This document shows, piece after piece, positions 54,038 through 63,109 of a stretch of DNA of 64,000 nt. The notes beneath the pieces are model-generated. The model was not told the DNA's origin and searched no databases. It was given only the letters and a program-made list of their open reading frames with translations. The DNA is from Sphingobacterium composti (GTDB lineage: Bacteria; Bacteroidota; Bacteroidia; Sphingobacteriales; Sphingobacteriaceae), in NCBI RefSeq assembly GCF_009829075.1, contig NZ_WUQZ01000002.1, positions 87,959 through 151,958 on the forward strand, given 5' to 3'. The position numbers were made by a program, and so were the translations under genes. Numbering within the stretch: position 1 is the first letter of the stretch; the number at the start of each line of letters is the position of its first letter.

Positions 54038-54559
54038 TCAGTTTAAAGTCTTGTGACTGATTTTTTGTGATATATACTCTTGCATACTTGCAATTTTATC
54101 TACGGCAATACCAGGAATATTTAGCCCTTCGCCTGCACCAGCAGTGTGCAGTTCGATGCTAGAAAGATTAAATAAACGGGAAACAGCACCTTCTTTAATA
54201 TCTACATGTTGAATCTGTTTGAAAGGAATAATTTTTACCGATTTTGAAAATATACCAGACCTATACAATACATCTTGCTCCCGAAGAGCATAACCCCAAA
54301 AGCGAATGGAAAATAAGCTGAGTATTAATAAAAAGCTTAAAAATCCCAATCCAACCAATAGTATAATTTGATAAGTTATATTCCAAGGATCATCATTAAG
54401 CCAAAATACTCCAAATAGTATAATTAAGAATATCAAAATGATAAACACATATTGGATCAAAACAACAGTTTTATATTTTGAGGATATTTTCTCAAATTGA
54501 ACATCTTGCCAATTTGGCAAAGCTGAAATCAATATTTGATTGTTAGTAAATTCTGTCAT
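54038..54559 (-). CDS. Membrane protein with one bacterial PH domain, YdbS-like
   Basis: 173 residues. Two adjacent transmembrane segments (about 33-52 VLIQYVFIILIFLIILFGV; about 62-85 ITYQIILLVGLGFLSFLLIL) precede a bPH2 domain (YRSGIFSKSVKIIPFKQIQHVDIKEGAVSRLF, LNIPGIAVDKIASMQEYI). Its layout equals Bacillus YdbS, partner of YdbT, which is also the next gene here. Probably a two-subunit inner-membrane complex with cytosolic PH domains; biochemical role unknown. Confidence 0.75.
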   Translation of the reverse strand: MTEFTNNQILISALPNWQDVQFEKISSKYKTVVLIQYVFIILIFLIILFGVFWLNDDPWNITYQIILLVGLGFLSFLLILSLFSIRFWGYALREQDVLYRSGIFSKSVKIIPFKQIQHVDIKEGAVSRLFNLSSIELHTAGAGEGLNIPGIAVDKIASMQEYISQKISHKTLN

Positions 54560-54624
54560 AATTGTATTTTCTAATATAAATAATTTTCTTCAAAAAATTA
54601 TTATGCCTGCATAGCAAAAAACAT

Positions 54625-54632
54625 TATATTTG
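54625..54632 (+). promoter_or_regulatory. -7 promoter box for the acyl-CoA dehydrogenase gene
   Basis: TATATTTG, a perfect box, 28 nt before the ATG at 54660. It overlaps the upstream in-frame TTG at 54630, which therefore cannot be the start. Confidence 0.55.
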
Positions 54633-54659
54633 ATACACAACCTTATAAACTTTGAGAAA

Positions 54660-55796
54660 ATGAACTTTGAATTATCTGAAGAGCATAAAATGATTCGTGA
54701 TGCAGCGCGAGATTTTGCTCTGGAACTCCAAGCAGAAGTAATTGAACGTGATGAGGAAGCTAAATTTCCCTTTGAATTTATCAAGCAAATGGGTGAGTTA
54801 GGTTTTATGGGCATTATGACACCCGAAGAATATGGTGGAGCGGGCTTAGACACGTTAGCCTATGTATTGGTATTAGAAGAGGTTGCCAAAATTGATGCTT
54901 CAGCGGCAGTTATAGTTTCGGCGCATAATTCTTTAGTACTTTGGGGGCTGAATGAATATGGATCGGAAGAGCAGAAACAAAAATATTTAGTTCCATTAGC
55001 CAAAGGAGAAAAATTAGGTGCCTTTGCACTTTCAGAGCCTGAAGCTGGTTCTGATGCTTCATCACAGCATACAATAGCCGAAGATAAAGAAGATTATTAC
55101 CTATTAAACGGCACTAAAAATTGGATTACCAATGGTGGAAATGCGGATATATATCTTGTCATCGCACAAACAAATCCTGAATTAGGACATAAAGGCATTA
55201 ATGTCCTAATTGTAGAAAAAGATACTCCAGGTTTTACGATTGGACCAAAAGAAAATAAATTAGGAATCCGCAGTTCGGACACACATTCCCTCATGTTCTC
55301 GGATGTCAAAGTGCCAAAAGAAAACAGAATTGGTGAGGATGGATTTGGTTTCAAGTTTGCGATGAAAACTCTTGATGGTGGTCGAATTGGTATCGCAGCA
55401 CAAGCCTTAGGAATCGCAGCAGGAGCTTATGATTTAGCTTTGGCTTATTCCAAAGAAAGAAAAACATTTGGCAAGCCAATTTCAAATCATCAAGCCATAC
55501 AATTCAAATTAGCCGATATGGAAGTGGAGATCGAAGCCGCACGCTTATTAACCTACAAAGCAGCTTGGACGAAAGACCAAGGTTTACCTTATATAAAAGA
55601 AGCTGCAATGGCCAAATTACACGCTTCGGAAGTCGCAATGAAACATACAGTCGAAGCTGTACAAATTCACGGAGGATATGGTTATGTTAAAGAATATCAT
55701 GTAGAAAGATTGATGCGCGATGCAAAAATCACCCAAATCTATGAAGGCACTTCCGAAATCCAACGTCTGGTAATCGCAAGAGAGGTATTGAAGTAA
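54660..55796 (+). CDS. Acyl-CoA dehydrogenase (short-chain/butyryl type)
   Basis: 378 residues from the ATG at 54660. Motifs are [20 protein letters not shown], the FAD-binding [17 protein letters not shown] and the ACAD signature [11 protein letters not shown] to [33 protein letters not shown] (split at 240-265) and [21 protein letters not shown] follow, with the catalytic Glu in [10 protein letters not shown] (Glu362, the short-chain-type position). The enzyme introduces the 2,3 double bond into short- or medium-chain acyl-CoA using FAD and an electron-transfer flavoprotein. Single gene; no beta-oxidation cluster in view. Confidence 0.92.
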   Translation: MNFELSEEHKMIRDAARDFALELQAEVIERDEEAKFPFEFIKQMGELGFMGIMTPEEYGGAGLDTLAYVLVLEEVAKIDASAAVIVSAHNSLVLWGLNEYGSEEQKQKYLVPLAKGEKLGAFALSEPEAGSDASSQHTIAEDKEDYYLLNGTKNWITNGGNADIYLVIAQTNPELGHKGINVLIVEKDTPGFTIGPKENKLGIRSSDTHSLMFSDVKVPKENRIGEDGFGFKFAMKTLDGGRIGIAAQALGIAAGAYDLALAYSKERKTFGKPISNHQAIQFKLADMEVEIEAARLLTYKAAWTKDQGLPYIKEAAMAKLHASEVAMKHTVEAVQIHGGYGYVKEYHVERLMRDAKITQIYEGTSEIQRLVIAREVLK

Positions 55797-55810
55797 AAAC
55801 CAATAATAAT

Positions 55811-55833
55811 AGCCCTTTCTAAAAAATTGGGCT
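55811..55833. terminator. Weak hairpin between acyl-CoA dehydrogenase and DinB-like genes
   Basis: AGCCC (55811-55815) can pair with GGGCT (55829-55833) over an A/T-rich loop between convergent genes. Only five pairs, so low certainty. Confidence 0.3.
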
Positions 55834-56382
55834 TTGAATTTTATACTGCTCCAAAATATTATTCATCTGTTTAAAATGTCTTTCATTATGATGCACGACA
55901 AAACTTAATGTATCCCCTAACTTCAGTTTAATAAACTTGGATATACTAATATGGGTTTTAACTCTATTCAAATCATAATCCTGAGCTTTCTGCAATAAAG
56001 TTTGAAACGCTAAAAGATTAGATTGCAATTTATTCAATACCGTTCGATTCAACACCCTACCGTTTGGATTCATATCAGCTACTGTTTTCATTTTATTTGA
56101 CCGAACAGATGGTTTAATTAGTTTAATAAAATAGGAACCAATAATTCCACTTTTGAAATCTGAATAACTATTCTCTTTGCTTATAGCGAGGCAACGTTCT
56201 ATTTCAGGAATATAGAAATCAAAATAAAGGTTTAAATGCTCCGCACATTCAAGGATGCTCCAACTGTTAGACACTGATTTCCATACTAATAAATCATCAT
56301 CAAGTTCATTCAACACAGTAACCTGAATTAATTGCTTATGTAATAAATGATTTAAGTTGTTTATCAATATTTGCCTTTTCAT
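55819..56382 (-). CDS. DinB-like (four-helix bundle, YfiT-type) protein
   Basis: 187 residues, no signal. The helical pattern of the DinB/DUF664 superfamily is visible: SNSWSILECAEHLNLYFDFYIPEIER (His of AEHL), then the second and third metal-ligand His residues in LSFVVHHNERHFKQMNNIL. These three His positions bind a divalent metal in the superfamily, often with thiol-S-transferase activity on bacillithiol or mycothiol, or unknown activity. The gene starts 44 nt after the Crp/Fnr gene and may be the last member of the proBA operon. Confidence 0.7.
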   Translation of the reverse strand: MKRQILINNLNHLLHKQLIQVTVLNELDDDLLVWKSVSNSWSILECAEHLNLYFDFYIPEIERCLAISKENSYSDFKSGIIGSYFIKLIKPSVRSNKMKTVADMNPNGRVLNRTVLNKLQSNLLAFQTLLQKAQDYDLNRVKTHISISKFIKLKLGDTLSFVVHHNERHFKQMNNILEQYKIQSPIF

Positions 56383-56426
56383 GGCACAAAATTCGTCGAA
56401 AAAACATCAAATAAAATTGATTCAAA

Positions 56427-56960
56427 TCAAGATTTTAACATTCTGGATAATGTTTCTGGGCTCATTCGCAGGTATTGTGCTATATATTTACTGGGTATAT
56501 GCTGTAATGCATCCGGCGAACGCCTTGAGAATCTTTCATATCGCTCTTTGGGAGATAACAATAATAAATCCTTCTCTCTAATGAGCATTTCTAAGATTAA
56601 TTGCTCTAAGATCCGATTATACAAATCTAGATTTTTTGGAGATCCTTGGATTACAGCAAAAAAATCAGATTTCTTAACTCTTTGCAAGGAGGTTGATTTA
56701 ATTGTTTGAATAAATAAATTTGAGGATTGTTCCGTCAAAAAGGATTCTAAATCTAAGATAACATCTCCATCATATCCTAACCGAACCAATTCTTCTCCTG
56801 CAGTGCTATAATAACCAATCTTAACACTACCGCTTTTTATAAAATAAATATAGGTATCTGTGGAATCTGCTGTCTTTATAAAAGCATGACGTTCAAAATG
56901 TAGAACCTCACTCAAAAGATTATACTTATGAAGGATATCAAGCAGTTCTGATTTAGCCAT
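56427..56960 (-). CDS. Crp/Fnr-family transcriptional regulator
   Basis: 177 residues. The N-terminal cyclic-nucleotide-binding-like beta-roll (DTYIYFIKSGSVKIGYYSTAGEELVRLGYDGDVI) is followed by a long dimer helix (LYNRILEQLILEMLIREKDLLLL) and a short winged helix (SPKERYERFSRRSPDALQHIPSKYIAQYLRMSPETLSRMLKS). The recognition helix ends the protein, as is usual for the Bacteroidota single-domain type. The phosphate-binding Arg motif of true cAMP receptors is not seen, so the effector is unknown. The start overlaps the preceding unknown gene by 8 nt: translational coupling in the proBA operon. Confidence 0.85.
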   Translation of the reverse strand: MAKSELLDILHKYNLLSEVLHFERHAFIKTADSTDTYIYFIKSGSVKIGYYSTAGEELVRLGYDGDVILDLESFLTEQSSNLFIQTIKSTSLQRVKKSDFFAVIQGSPKNLDLYNRILEQLILEMLIREKDLLLLSPKERYERFSRRSPDALQHIPSKYIAQYLRMSPETLSRMLKS

Positions 56961-57345
56961 TGGTCAAATACTTATCAAATTGACCTAATAAGTCATAATC
57001 TTCAAAGGAAAAACTACCCGAGGATTTCATATGATATTCAAAAAGAGCTTTAGCTTTTTTTAAAATATCTTTATCCGAATTTAGCAAACCATCATACATT
57101 AGCAATTGAGCTAAGGGACGGATTTGCTCAGGTTCTAATGAAGAAGCAAAAATAATAAGTTCATTTTCGCTTAAACTGAGCACCTCATCTCTATCTTTTT
57201 TAAAGAACTCACGATAACCATTTGGAATAGCTTCCGGTTCTAAATCCTCCAATTGTCCCTCCCATTTGCTTATCAGCAGACGAAGGAATTTGCCCATCTC
57301 ATTAATCCAATTTAGGATTGTATCTTTTTCAAATCGTATACCCAT
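56953..57345 (-). CDS. Protein of unknown function in the proBA operon
   Basis: 130 residues, mostly helical and acidic, with no signal peptide or membrane segment. Recognisable stretches are MGIRFEKDTILNWINEMGKFLRLLISKW, PNGYREFFKKDRDEVLSLSENELIIFASS, PEQIRPLAQLLMYDGL and a C-terminal FEDYDLLGQFDKYLTNG. The repeated short helices look TPR- or DUF-like, but I do not recognise a named family. It lies 3 nt after proA and overlaps the Crp/Fnr gene by 8 nt, so it is made together with both. A cytosolic adaptor for the regulator or a metabolic helper are both guesses. Confidence 0.65.
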   Translation of the reverse strand: MGIRFEKDTILNWINEMGKFLRLLISKWEGQLEDLEPEAIPNGYREFFKKDRDEVLSLSENELIIFASSLEPEQIRPLAQLLMYDGLLNSDKDILKKAKALFEYHMKSSGSFSFEDYDLLGQFDKYLTNG

Positions 57346-57348
57346 CGC

Positions 57349-58596
57349 TTAGCGAATTTGTCCGTCACCACGAATATACCATTTTTCGGTGACTAACTTT
57401 TCTAGCGCAAAAGGACCACGTGCATGCAATTTCTGTGTTGAAATACCAATTTCAGCGCCTAAACCAAATTCTCCACCATCAGTAAAACGTGTAGAAGCAT
57501 TAGCATAAACCGCAGCGGCATCTACTGTACTGAGAAATATCTCAATAGCTTGTTCATCTTGCGAAACGATACATTCCGAATGTTTCGAAGAATAATGTTC
57601 AATATGATCTAAAGCCGCTGAAAGCCCATCAACCGCTTTGATAGAACATTTAAAATCCAAAAACTCACGACCGAAATCTTCTGGCTGTGCTTTGGTTAAA
57701 TGCGGATAGTTCACTCTTTCAAAATCTCCATATACTTCTTCCGAAGCAAAAATCTCGACATGATGTGGAATCAAAGGAGCGGCTAACTTTTGAATGAATG
57801 CTCCTGCAATTTCTCTATCTACTAGAACCGTGTCTAAAGCATTACATACCGACGGTCTAGACGTTTTTGCATTCAAAACAATAGCTACAGCTTTGTCCAA
57901 ATCCGCAGTTTTATCGATATACGTGTGGCATACACCAGCCCCCGTTTCAATTACTGGAACTTTGGCATTCTCACGAACAAAATCAATCAAAGATTGTGAT
58001 CCACGTGGGATGATGATATCCACGTATTGTGTCGCCGTCAATAAATCATGAACTAGCTCCCTATCTGTTGGTAACAATTGTATAAGATTAATATCTATAT
58101 TTTGGGCAGCTAATACACTTTGAATTAATTTCACCAAACAAGTATTCGTATAGATAGCATCCGAACCTCCTCTTAACAAGCAAACATTGCCAGATTGTAT
58201 GCACAAAGCTGCCACATCAATAGTCACATTTGGACGAGCTTCATAGATAACCCCAACAACTCCTAGTGCTACAGATTTTTTCTCAATTTGGAGACCATTC
58301 GGCAATGTCTTGGAAGCCAACTTTACACCTGTAGGATCAGGAAGATTTGCAACATCTAGCACACTATTGGATAGTCCAATAATGCGATCTTTGGTCAATA
58401 ATAATCTATCATATTTTGAATCTGTAGGCTCCATACGCTCCAGATCCTTCTGATTCTCGACTATAATCTCCTCAATATGCTCCAATAAGGATTCGGAAAT
58501 CCCAATCAGAATAGCTTGCTTTTCTGCTACTGACAGTCTAGCAATTGCTTTTTTAGCTTTTTGTGCAGCTACTAATTGTGCTTGAATACTTCCCAT
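57349..58596 (-). CDS. proA: Glutamate-5-semialdehyde dehydrogenase (gamma-glutamyl phosphate reductase)
   Basis: 415 residues, standard ProA. Motifs are KKSVALGVVGVIYEARPNVTIDVA, CIQSGNVCLLRGGSDAI, DIIIPRGSQSLIDFVRENAKVPVIETGAGVCHTYID (split over about 190-225), KTSRPSVCNALDTVLV (catalytic Cys in the N-S-x-x-C-N-like SVCNA motif) and VYANASTRFTDGGEFGLGAEIGISTQKLHARGPF. It reduces gamma-glutamyl phosphate to glutamate semialdehyde with NADPH, the second step of proline synthesis, in the cytosol. Starts 9 nt after proB. Confidence 0.95.
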   Translation of the reverse strand: MGSIQAQLVAAQKAKKAIARLSVAEKQAILIGISESLLEHIEEIIVENQKDLERMEPTDSKYDRLLLTKDRIIGLSNSVLDVANLPDPTGVKLASKTLPNGLQIEKKSVALGVVGVIYEARPNVTIDVAALCIQSGNVCLLRGGSDAIYTNTCLVKLIQSVLAAQNIDINLIQLLPTDRELVHDLLTATQYVDIIIPRGSQSLIDFVRENAKVPVIETGAGVCHTYIDKTADLDKAVAIVLNAKTSRPSVCNALDTVLVDREIAGAFIQKLAAPLIPHHVEIFASEEVYGDFERVNYPHLTKAQPEDFGREFLDFKCSIKAVDGLSAALDHIEHYSSKHSECIVSQDEQAIEIFLSTVDAAAVYANASTRFTDGGEFGLGAEIGISTQKLHARGPFALEKLVTEKWYIRGDGQIR

Positions 58597-58605
58597 AATA
58601 CATTC

Positions 58606-59637
58606 TTATATCAGCACGATATCATCGGCATGTGCTATTTCCAAATTCTTAGTTTTACTATTTGTTTTCATGTTCAACGAATCCACTTTTGACTTCGCTA
58701 CTGCATGAATTGTTCCTTCTTCATCTGCAATATGAAAGACCTCTCCTACTTCAAAATGTTCGATTATATCCACCACTCCAACAGCTAGAAGACTTTTACG
58801 TTTCTTCAAAGCTTCCAAAGCACCTTTATCAATTGTAACCAATCCTTTGATCAAGCTACCGCTTGCCATCCATTTTTGCTTAGAAGATACTTTTTTTCCT
58901 TGCGCCCGACAAATTGTTCCTGTCTGTCCATTGACAGCTTTGATAATATTATCTACTCCCTGCATACTGAAGATAACCACTTCAATCCCCATTTGGGTAG
59001 CAAGACGAGCAAAATTCAATTTGGAAGTCATTCCACCTAGTCCTACTGAGGATTTGTCCTTACGGGCTAATGACAGTACACTTTTATCTATATTTTTAAT
59101 TTCAGGAATAACATTTCCCTCGGTATCCAACACGCCAGGAACAGAGGTACACAACAATAATTTTTCAGCACCAAAACCCGCCGCAATAAGCGTTGCTAAT
59201 TCATCATTATCCGAAAACTTCAATTCTTTGTTGCTCACCACATCATTTTCATTGGCAATAGGAATGATATTATTTTTCCAAAGCGTTTCATACGTACTTT
59301 TCAACTGTAAGAATTGCTCTCTGTTGGAGAAATGATGACGTTCACAAAGACTTTGTGCCAATGCAATTTTGAAGGGTTTAAAATAAGTCGAATACTTACG
59401 TACTAATAAGGGATTTCCAATAGCAGCTGCAGCTTTACGTTGCTCTAATGTTCCCTTGTATTTGGGTATAAATTTCTTTCCTGCCGCTACTGCGCCAGAT
59501 GACACGATTACAATATTGTACTGACTTTGTAAAACCGAAATTTGCCTTGCAATTTCTAAAATAATTCGCTCATCAATCTCTCCATCTGAAGTGACCGATG
59601 CAGAACCAAATTTGACTACTAAAACAGCCTTACCCAT
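58606..59637 (-). CDS. proB: Glutamate 5-kinase with C-terminal PUA domain
   Basis: 343 residues from the ATG at 59637 (a GTG two codons earlier is possible). The amino acid kinase fold has VLVVKFGSASVT, IVIVSSGAVAAGKKF, AAIGNPLLVRKYSTYF, IIPIANENDVV, KFSDNDELATLIAAGFGAEKLLL and SVGLGGMTSKLNFARLA. A PUA domain follows from about 255 (GSLIKGLVTIDKGALEALKKRKSLLAVGV-type stretch). It makes gamma-glutamyl phosphate from glutamate and ATP, the first and usually proline-inhibited step. First gene of proB-proA-(unknown)-crp; a palindrome at 59739-59752 lies about 100 nt upstream. Confidence 0.94.
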   Translation of the reverse strand: MGKAVLVVKFGSASVTSDGEIDERIILEIARQISVLQSQYNIVIVSSGAVAAGKKFIPKYKGTLEQRKAAAAIGNPLLVRKYSTYFKPFKIALAQSLCERHHFSNREQFLQLKSTYETLWKNNIIPIANENDVVSNKELKFSDNDELATLIAAGFGAEKLLLCTSVPGVLDTEGNVIPEIKNIDKSVLSLARKDKSSVGLGGMTSKLNFARLATQMGIEVVIFSMQGVDNIIKAVNGQTGTICRAQGKKVSSKQKWMASGSLIKGLVTIDKGALEALKKRKSLLAVGVVDIIEHFEVGEVFHIADEEGTIHAVAKSKVDSLNMKTNSKTKNLEIAHADDIVLI

Positions 59638-59738
59638 TAACACTTTTTCAATTAGAGTACCAAAAAATTATAAATCGCATAAACTTAACAATTGTTTGTT
59701 ACAAATAATAACAAAAAACTTTTTTATGTACTCAACTG

Positions 59739-59752
59739 TTATACATGTATAA
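59739..59752. promoter_or_regulatory. 14-bp perfect palindrome in the proB/lipoprotein divergent intergenic region
   Basis: TTATAC-AT-GTATAA reads identically on both strands. Its half-sites equal those of the palindrome in front of the Fur-family gene (13682-13695). It sits about 20 nt upstream of a possible -7 box TAAAATTG (59772-59779) of the lipoprotein gene, where a repressor or activator could act. Confidence 0.45.
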
Positions 59753-59792
59753 GATTTTATCCATACACCGTAGTAAAATTGATTAAAATCAC

Positions 59793-60224
59793 ATGAATAA
59801 AAACTTACTAATTGGCACGTTGGCAGCTGCATTTTTTATTGCGTGTCAATCGAATCGAACAGTGACTAATGCTGTGCAAAATGACAGCCTAACTAATATT
59901 GGAGGTGATGCCGATAAAAAAGGTTGTTTAACTTCCGCAGGATATACGTGGTCACAATTGAAAAATGATTGCATTAGACCTTTTGAAGATGGGATATCAC
60001 TTGACATTTTGAACGCAGCTAATTCGCATCAAACAGTAGCCTATATTTTTATAGATTCACTACAAAAGAAAGCAGAGATTTTTGTTTCAGAAGAAGATGA
60101 AAGTATTATTTTGGAACAGCGTAACGAATCCTTATTTACAAATGGAAAATTTCATCTGGCAAAAGAAAACTTTTGCTGGACTTTAAGTCTCAACAAAATA
60201 AAGCTTTACCAAGAAAGAAAATAA
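59793..60224 (+). CDS. Small lipoprotein of unknown function
   Basis: 143 residues with a lipoprotein signal (LIGTLAAAFFIAC, then QSNRTVTN). The mature part contains DKKGCLTSAGYTWSQLKNDC, two conserved-looking cysteines flanking an aromatic core, followed by a beta-rich half (VAYIFIDSLQKKAEIFVSE, IILEQRNESLF, KENFCWTLSLNKIKLY). The GCxxSAGYTWSxxKxxCIR pattern recurs in Bacteroidota lipoproteins that I know only as hypothetical. Divergent from proB and convergent with uvrB. A palindrome upstream suggests regulated expression. Confidence 0.6.
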   Translation: MNKNLLIGTLAAAFFIACQSNRTVTNAVQNDSLTNIGGDADKKGCLTSAGYTWSQLKNDCIRPFEDGISLDILNAANSHQTVAYIFIDSLQKKAEIFVSEEDESIILEQRNESLFTNGKFHLAKENFCWTLSLNKIKLYQERK

Positions 60225-60253
60225 GAAAGATTTGGCTTATCCAAATCTTTCTT
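60223..60253. terminator. Bidirectional terminator overlapping the uvrB 3' end
   Basis: A 13-bp perfect stem, AAGAAAGATTTGG (60223-60235) with CCAAATCTTTCTT (60241-60253), has a 5-nt loop. The uvrB stop codon lies across the loop. Confidence 0.85.
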
Positions 60254-62267
60254 TAAACTGTGCTTCCATTGCAAACATTTCATCACGCAACTTGGCCGCT
60301 TCTAAGAAATCCATATCCTTCGCAGCTTTTTCCATTCTTTTACGCACTGTCTCTATCGCCTTTTTGAAATCTTTCTCACTCATGTACTCCATCAATGGAT
60401 CTGCTGCCACAATAGAAGAAGCATCTGGCTCAACATAAGCTTTCACCTCTCCTGGCTTGTAATCAGCTACTGAAGTTTGTTCTAAAATTTCTTCTCTAGA
60501 TTTACCTACTGTTCGTGGAGTTATGCCATGCTCTACGTTGTAAGCAATTTGCTTTTCTCGGCGACGATTTGTTTCATCAATAGTAATACGCATACTATCT
60601 GTCATTTTATCAGCATACATTATGACACGACCTTTATCGTTACGTGCTGCGCGACCTATTGTTTGTATTAAAGAACGCTCAGAACGCAAGAACCCTTCTT
60701 TGTCTGCATCAAGGATAGCGACAAGTGTTACTTCTGGCAAGTCTAATCCTTCACGCAATAAATTCACACCGACTAAGACATCAAACTCACCTAAACGTAA
60801 CCCGCGCAGAATCTCTACACGTTCCAATGTTTTCACTTCAGAGTGGATATACCGAACTTTGATATTGAGTCTTGACATATATTTTGTCAACTCCTCTGCC
60901 ATTCTTTTGGTCAGCGTAGTAGCTAACACACGTCCTCCGTCCTTTATTGCTTTATCCACTTCCTCCAAGAAATCATCAACTTGATTAATCGCTGGACGTA
61001 CCTCAATAATTGGGTCTAATAAACCAGTTGGACGAATGACTTGCTCAACAAATACACCTTCCGTTTTTTGCAATTCATAATCACCCGGCGTAGCCGATAC
61101 ATATATTGTTTGATTTGTTAAAGATTCAAACTCAGGGAAATTCAGCGGTCTATTATCTAATGCCGCTGGCAATCTAAATCCGTGTTCTACCAACGAAATC
61201 TTACGTGATCGGTCACCACCGTACATCGCTCTTAATTGTGGTAATGTAACATGACTTTCGTCAATGACCAATAAATAATCCTCTGGAAAATAATCCAACA
61301 AACAGAATGGACGCATACCTGGCTGACGACCATCAAAAAAACGTGAATAATTCTCTATCCCTGAGCAATAGCCCAGTTCACGCATCATTTCCAAATCGTA
61401 ATTCACTCTTTCTTCCAAACGTTTCGCTTCCAACATCCTCCCCTCCTCTTCCAATTGTGCCTTTCTAGCTACTAATTCTTCTTGAATAGACCAAATAGAT
61501 GATGTAAACTTGTCCTTTGGCGTAACAAAGAGATTCGCCGGGAACAAAGACAAAGTTTCATGCTTTATAATAGTTTTTCCAGTTACCGGATCAATTTCAG
61601 ATAATTCATCGATTTCGTCACCAAAGAATGAAACTCTATATGCATTATCTAAATAGGCTGGGTAAATATCAACAGTATCTCCTTTTACACGGAAAGTTCC
61701 CCGTTTGAAATCTGCTGTAGTACGAGAGTATAAAATTTCTACCAAACGATGTAAGAATGCATTTCTTGAAATCGTCGTACCTACACCGAATCGAAAAATC
61801 GAACGCGAAAAATCCTCGGGATTACCCATACCATAAATACACGACACTGACGAAACCACAATTACATCACGCCGACCTGACATCAAAGCTGAAGTCGTTG
61901 CTAATCGCAACTTTTCAATCTCTTCATTGATAGCCAAATCCTTTTCTATATACGTATTTGTGGTCGCAATAAATGCTTCTGGTTGGTAATAATCATAATA
62001 GGACACAAAATAATTCACCGAATTATTTGGAAAGAATTGCTTGAATTCCCCATACAATTGCGCAGCCAAAGTTTTATTATGACTTAGAATTAAAGTTGGT
62101 TTTTGCGTTTGTTGAATAACATTCGCAACTGTAAATGTTTTACCAGAGCCTGTAACCCCAAGTAATGTCTGATAAGTATCCCCTTCTTGAACACCCGCAA
62201 CCAATTCTTTGATGGCCGCAGGCTGATCTCCCGTAGGTTGATATTCTGATGTAAGCTCAAATTTCAT
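60237..62267 (-). CDS. uvrB: UvrABC system protein B (excinuclease subunit B)
   Basis: 676 residues. Helicase motifs are GVTGSGKTFT (Walker A), DESHVT, VSATPGDYEL and QTIGRAARND. The damage-verifying beta-hairpin shows NYFVSYYDYYQPEAFIATTN, and SVSCIYGMGNPEDF lies beside motif II. The C-terminal UVR domain (KRMEKAAKDMDFLEAAKLRDEM) binds UvrC. With UvrA and UvrC it carries out nucleotide excision repair. Standard length and complete. Monocistronic, divergent from the uracil phosphoribosyltransferase gene. Confidence 0.97.
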   Translation of the reverse strand: MKFELTSEYQPTGDQPAAIKELVAGVQEGDTYQTLLGVTGSGKTFTVANVIQQTQKPTLILSHNKTLAAQLYGEFKQFFPNNSVNYFVSYYDYYQPEAFIATTNTYIEKDLAINEEIEKLRLATTSALMSGRRDVIVVSSVSCIYGMGNPEDFSRSIFRFGVGTTISRNAFLHRLVEILYSRTTADFKRGTFRVKGDTVDIYPAYLDNAYRVSFFGDEIDELSEIDPVTGKTIIKHETLSLFPANLFVTPKDKFTSSIWSIQEELVARKAQLEEEGRMLEAKRLEERVNYDLEMMRELGYCSGIENYSRFFDGRQPGMRPFCLLDYFPEDYLLVIDESHVTLPQLRAMYGGDRSRKISLVEHGFRLPAALDNRPLNFPEFESLTNQTIYVSATPGDYELQKTEGVFVEQVIRPTGLLDPIIEVRPAINQVDDFLEEVDKAIKDGGRVLATTLTKRMAEELTKYMSRLNIKVRYIHSEVKTLERVEILRGLRLGEFDVLVGVNLLREGLDLPEVTLVAILDADKEGFLRSERSLIQTIGRAARNDKGRVIMYADKMTDSMRITIDETNRRREKQIAYNVEHGITPRTVGKSREEILEQTSVADYKPGEVKAYVEPDASSIVAADPLMEYMSEKDFKKAIETVRKRMEKAAKDMDFLEAAKLRDEMFAMEAQFKERFG

Positions 62268-62389
62268 ATAATGCCTCTATTGTAAAATTACCAATTCTTT
62301 GAACCAACTCCTAACATTCATGATTTATTGTGACTTATTGTAAACATAATTGCATATTTTTTGTTAAATTGGTTTTAAACTAGGAAGCT

Positions 62390-63034
62390 ATGATTACGAT
62401 TCTGACAAAAACAAATAGTATAGCTAATCATTTCATTGGCGAACTTCGTCATATCACTATCCAACAAGACCGAATGCGCTTTCGCAGGAACCTAGAGCGA
62501 CTAGGTGAAATCATGGCTTATGAGATTAGCAAAACATTGCAATACAGAAAAGAAGAAATTGAAACACCATTAGGGATTGCAGAAATGAGCACTTTAATGG
62601 AGCAACCTGTTTTGATAACGATAATACGCGCTGGTCTTCCTTTCCACCAAGGGCTTTTGAATATTTTTGATTACGCTGATTCTGGATTTATTGCAGCGTT
62701 TAGACACACCAAAAAAAGTGGTGAATTCGAAATTCATAAAAAGTACGAAAACACACCTGATTTAGATGATAAGGTGGTGATTATAGCGGACGCAATGTTA
62801 GCTACTGGCAGAAGTCTCGTTTTGTGTTGTAAAGAGTTATTAAGTCAATACAACATAAAACAATTACATATAGCTTCGGTCATCGCTTCCGAAGAAGGCG
62901 TACAACATGTACGTGCTTTCATTCCTGAAGCACACCTATGGATAGGCGATGTTGACAATGAACTTACGAGCAAGTCTTATATAGTCCCTGGATTAGGAGA
63001 CGCAGGAGATTTAGCTTTTGGAAATAAAGATTAA
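62390..63034 (+). CDS. upp: Uracil phosphoribosyltransferase
   Basis: 214 residues. Motifs are FRRNLERLGEIMAYEISKTL, TIIRAGLPFHQGLLNIFDYADSG (uracil-side region), the PRPP-binding loop VVIIADAMLATGRSL and the C-terminal uracil-binding YIVPGLGDAGDLAFG. It converts uracil and PRPP to UMP in pyrimidine salvage. The RHTKKSGEF stretch and N-terminus differ from the E. coli Upp type, so a Bacteroidota-specific subgroup is likely. The ATG at 62390 fits the family. Confidence 0.88.
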   Translation: MITILTKTNSIANHFIGELRHITIQQDRMRFRRNLERLGEIMAYEISKTLQYRKEEIETPLGIAEMSTLMEQPVLITIIRAGLPFHQGLLNIFDYADSGFIAAFRHTKKSGEFEIHKKYENTPDLDDKVVIIADAMLATGRSLVLCCKELLSQYNIKQLHIASVIASEEGVQHVRAFIPEAHLWIGDVDNELTSKSYIVPGLGDAGDLAFGNKD

Positions 63035-63109
63035 CACTATTAAAGATCATAATAACTTAACATATAATGCATAATAGAATTTTAACTTTCAATAAAAATA
63101 GACTTAGCT

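Noticed and set aside
58847..59335. 162-codon open frame antisense to proB
   Set aside because: Fully inside a well-supported proB gene; no motif.
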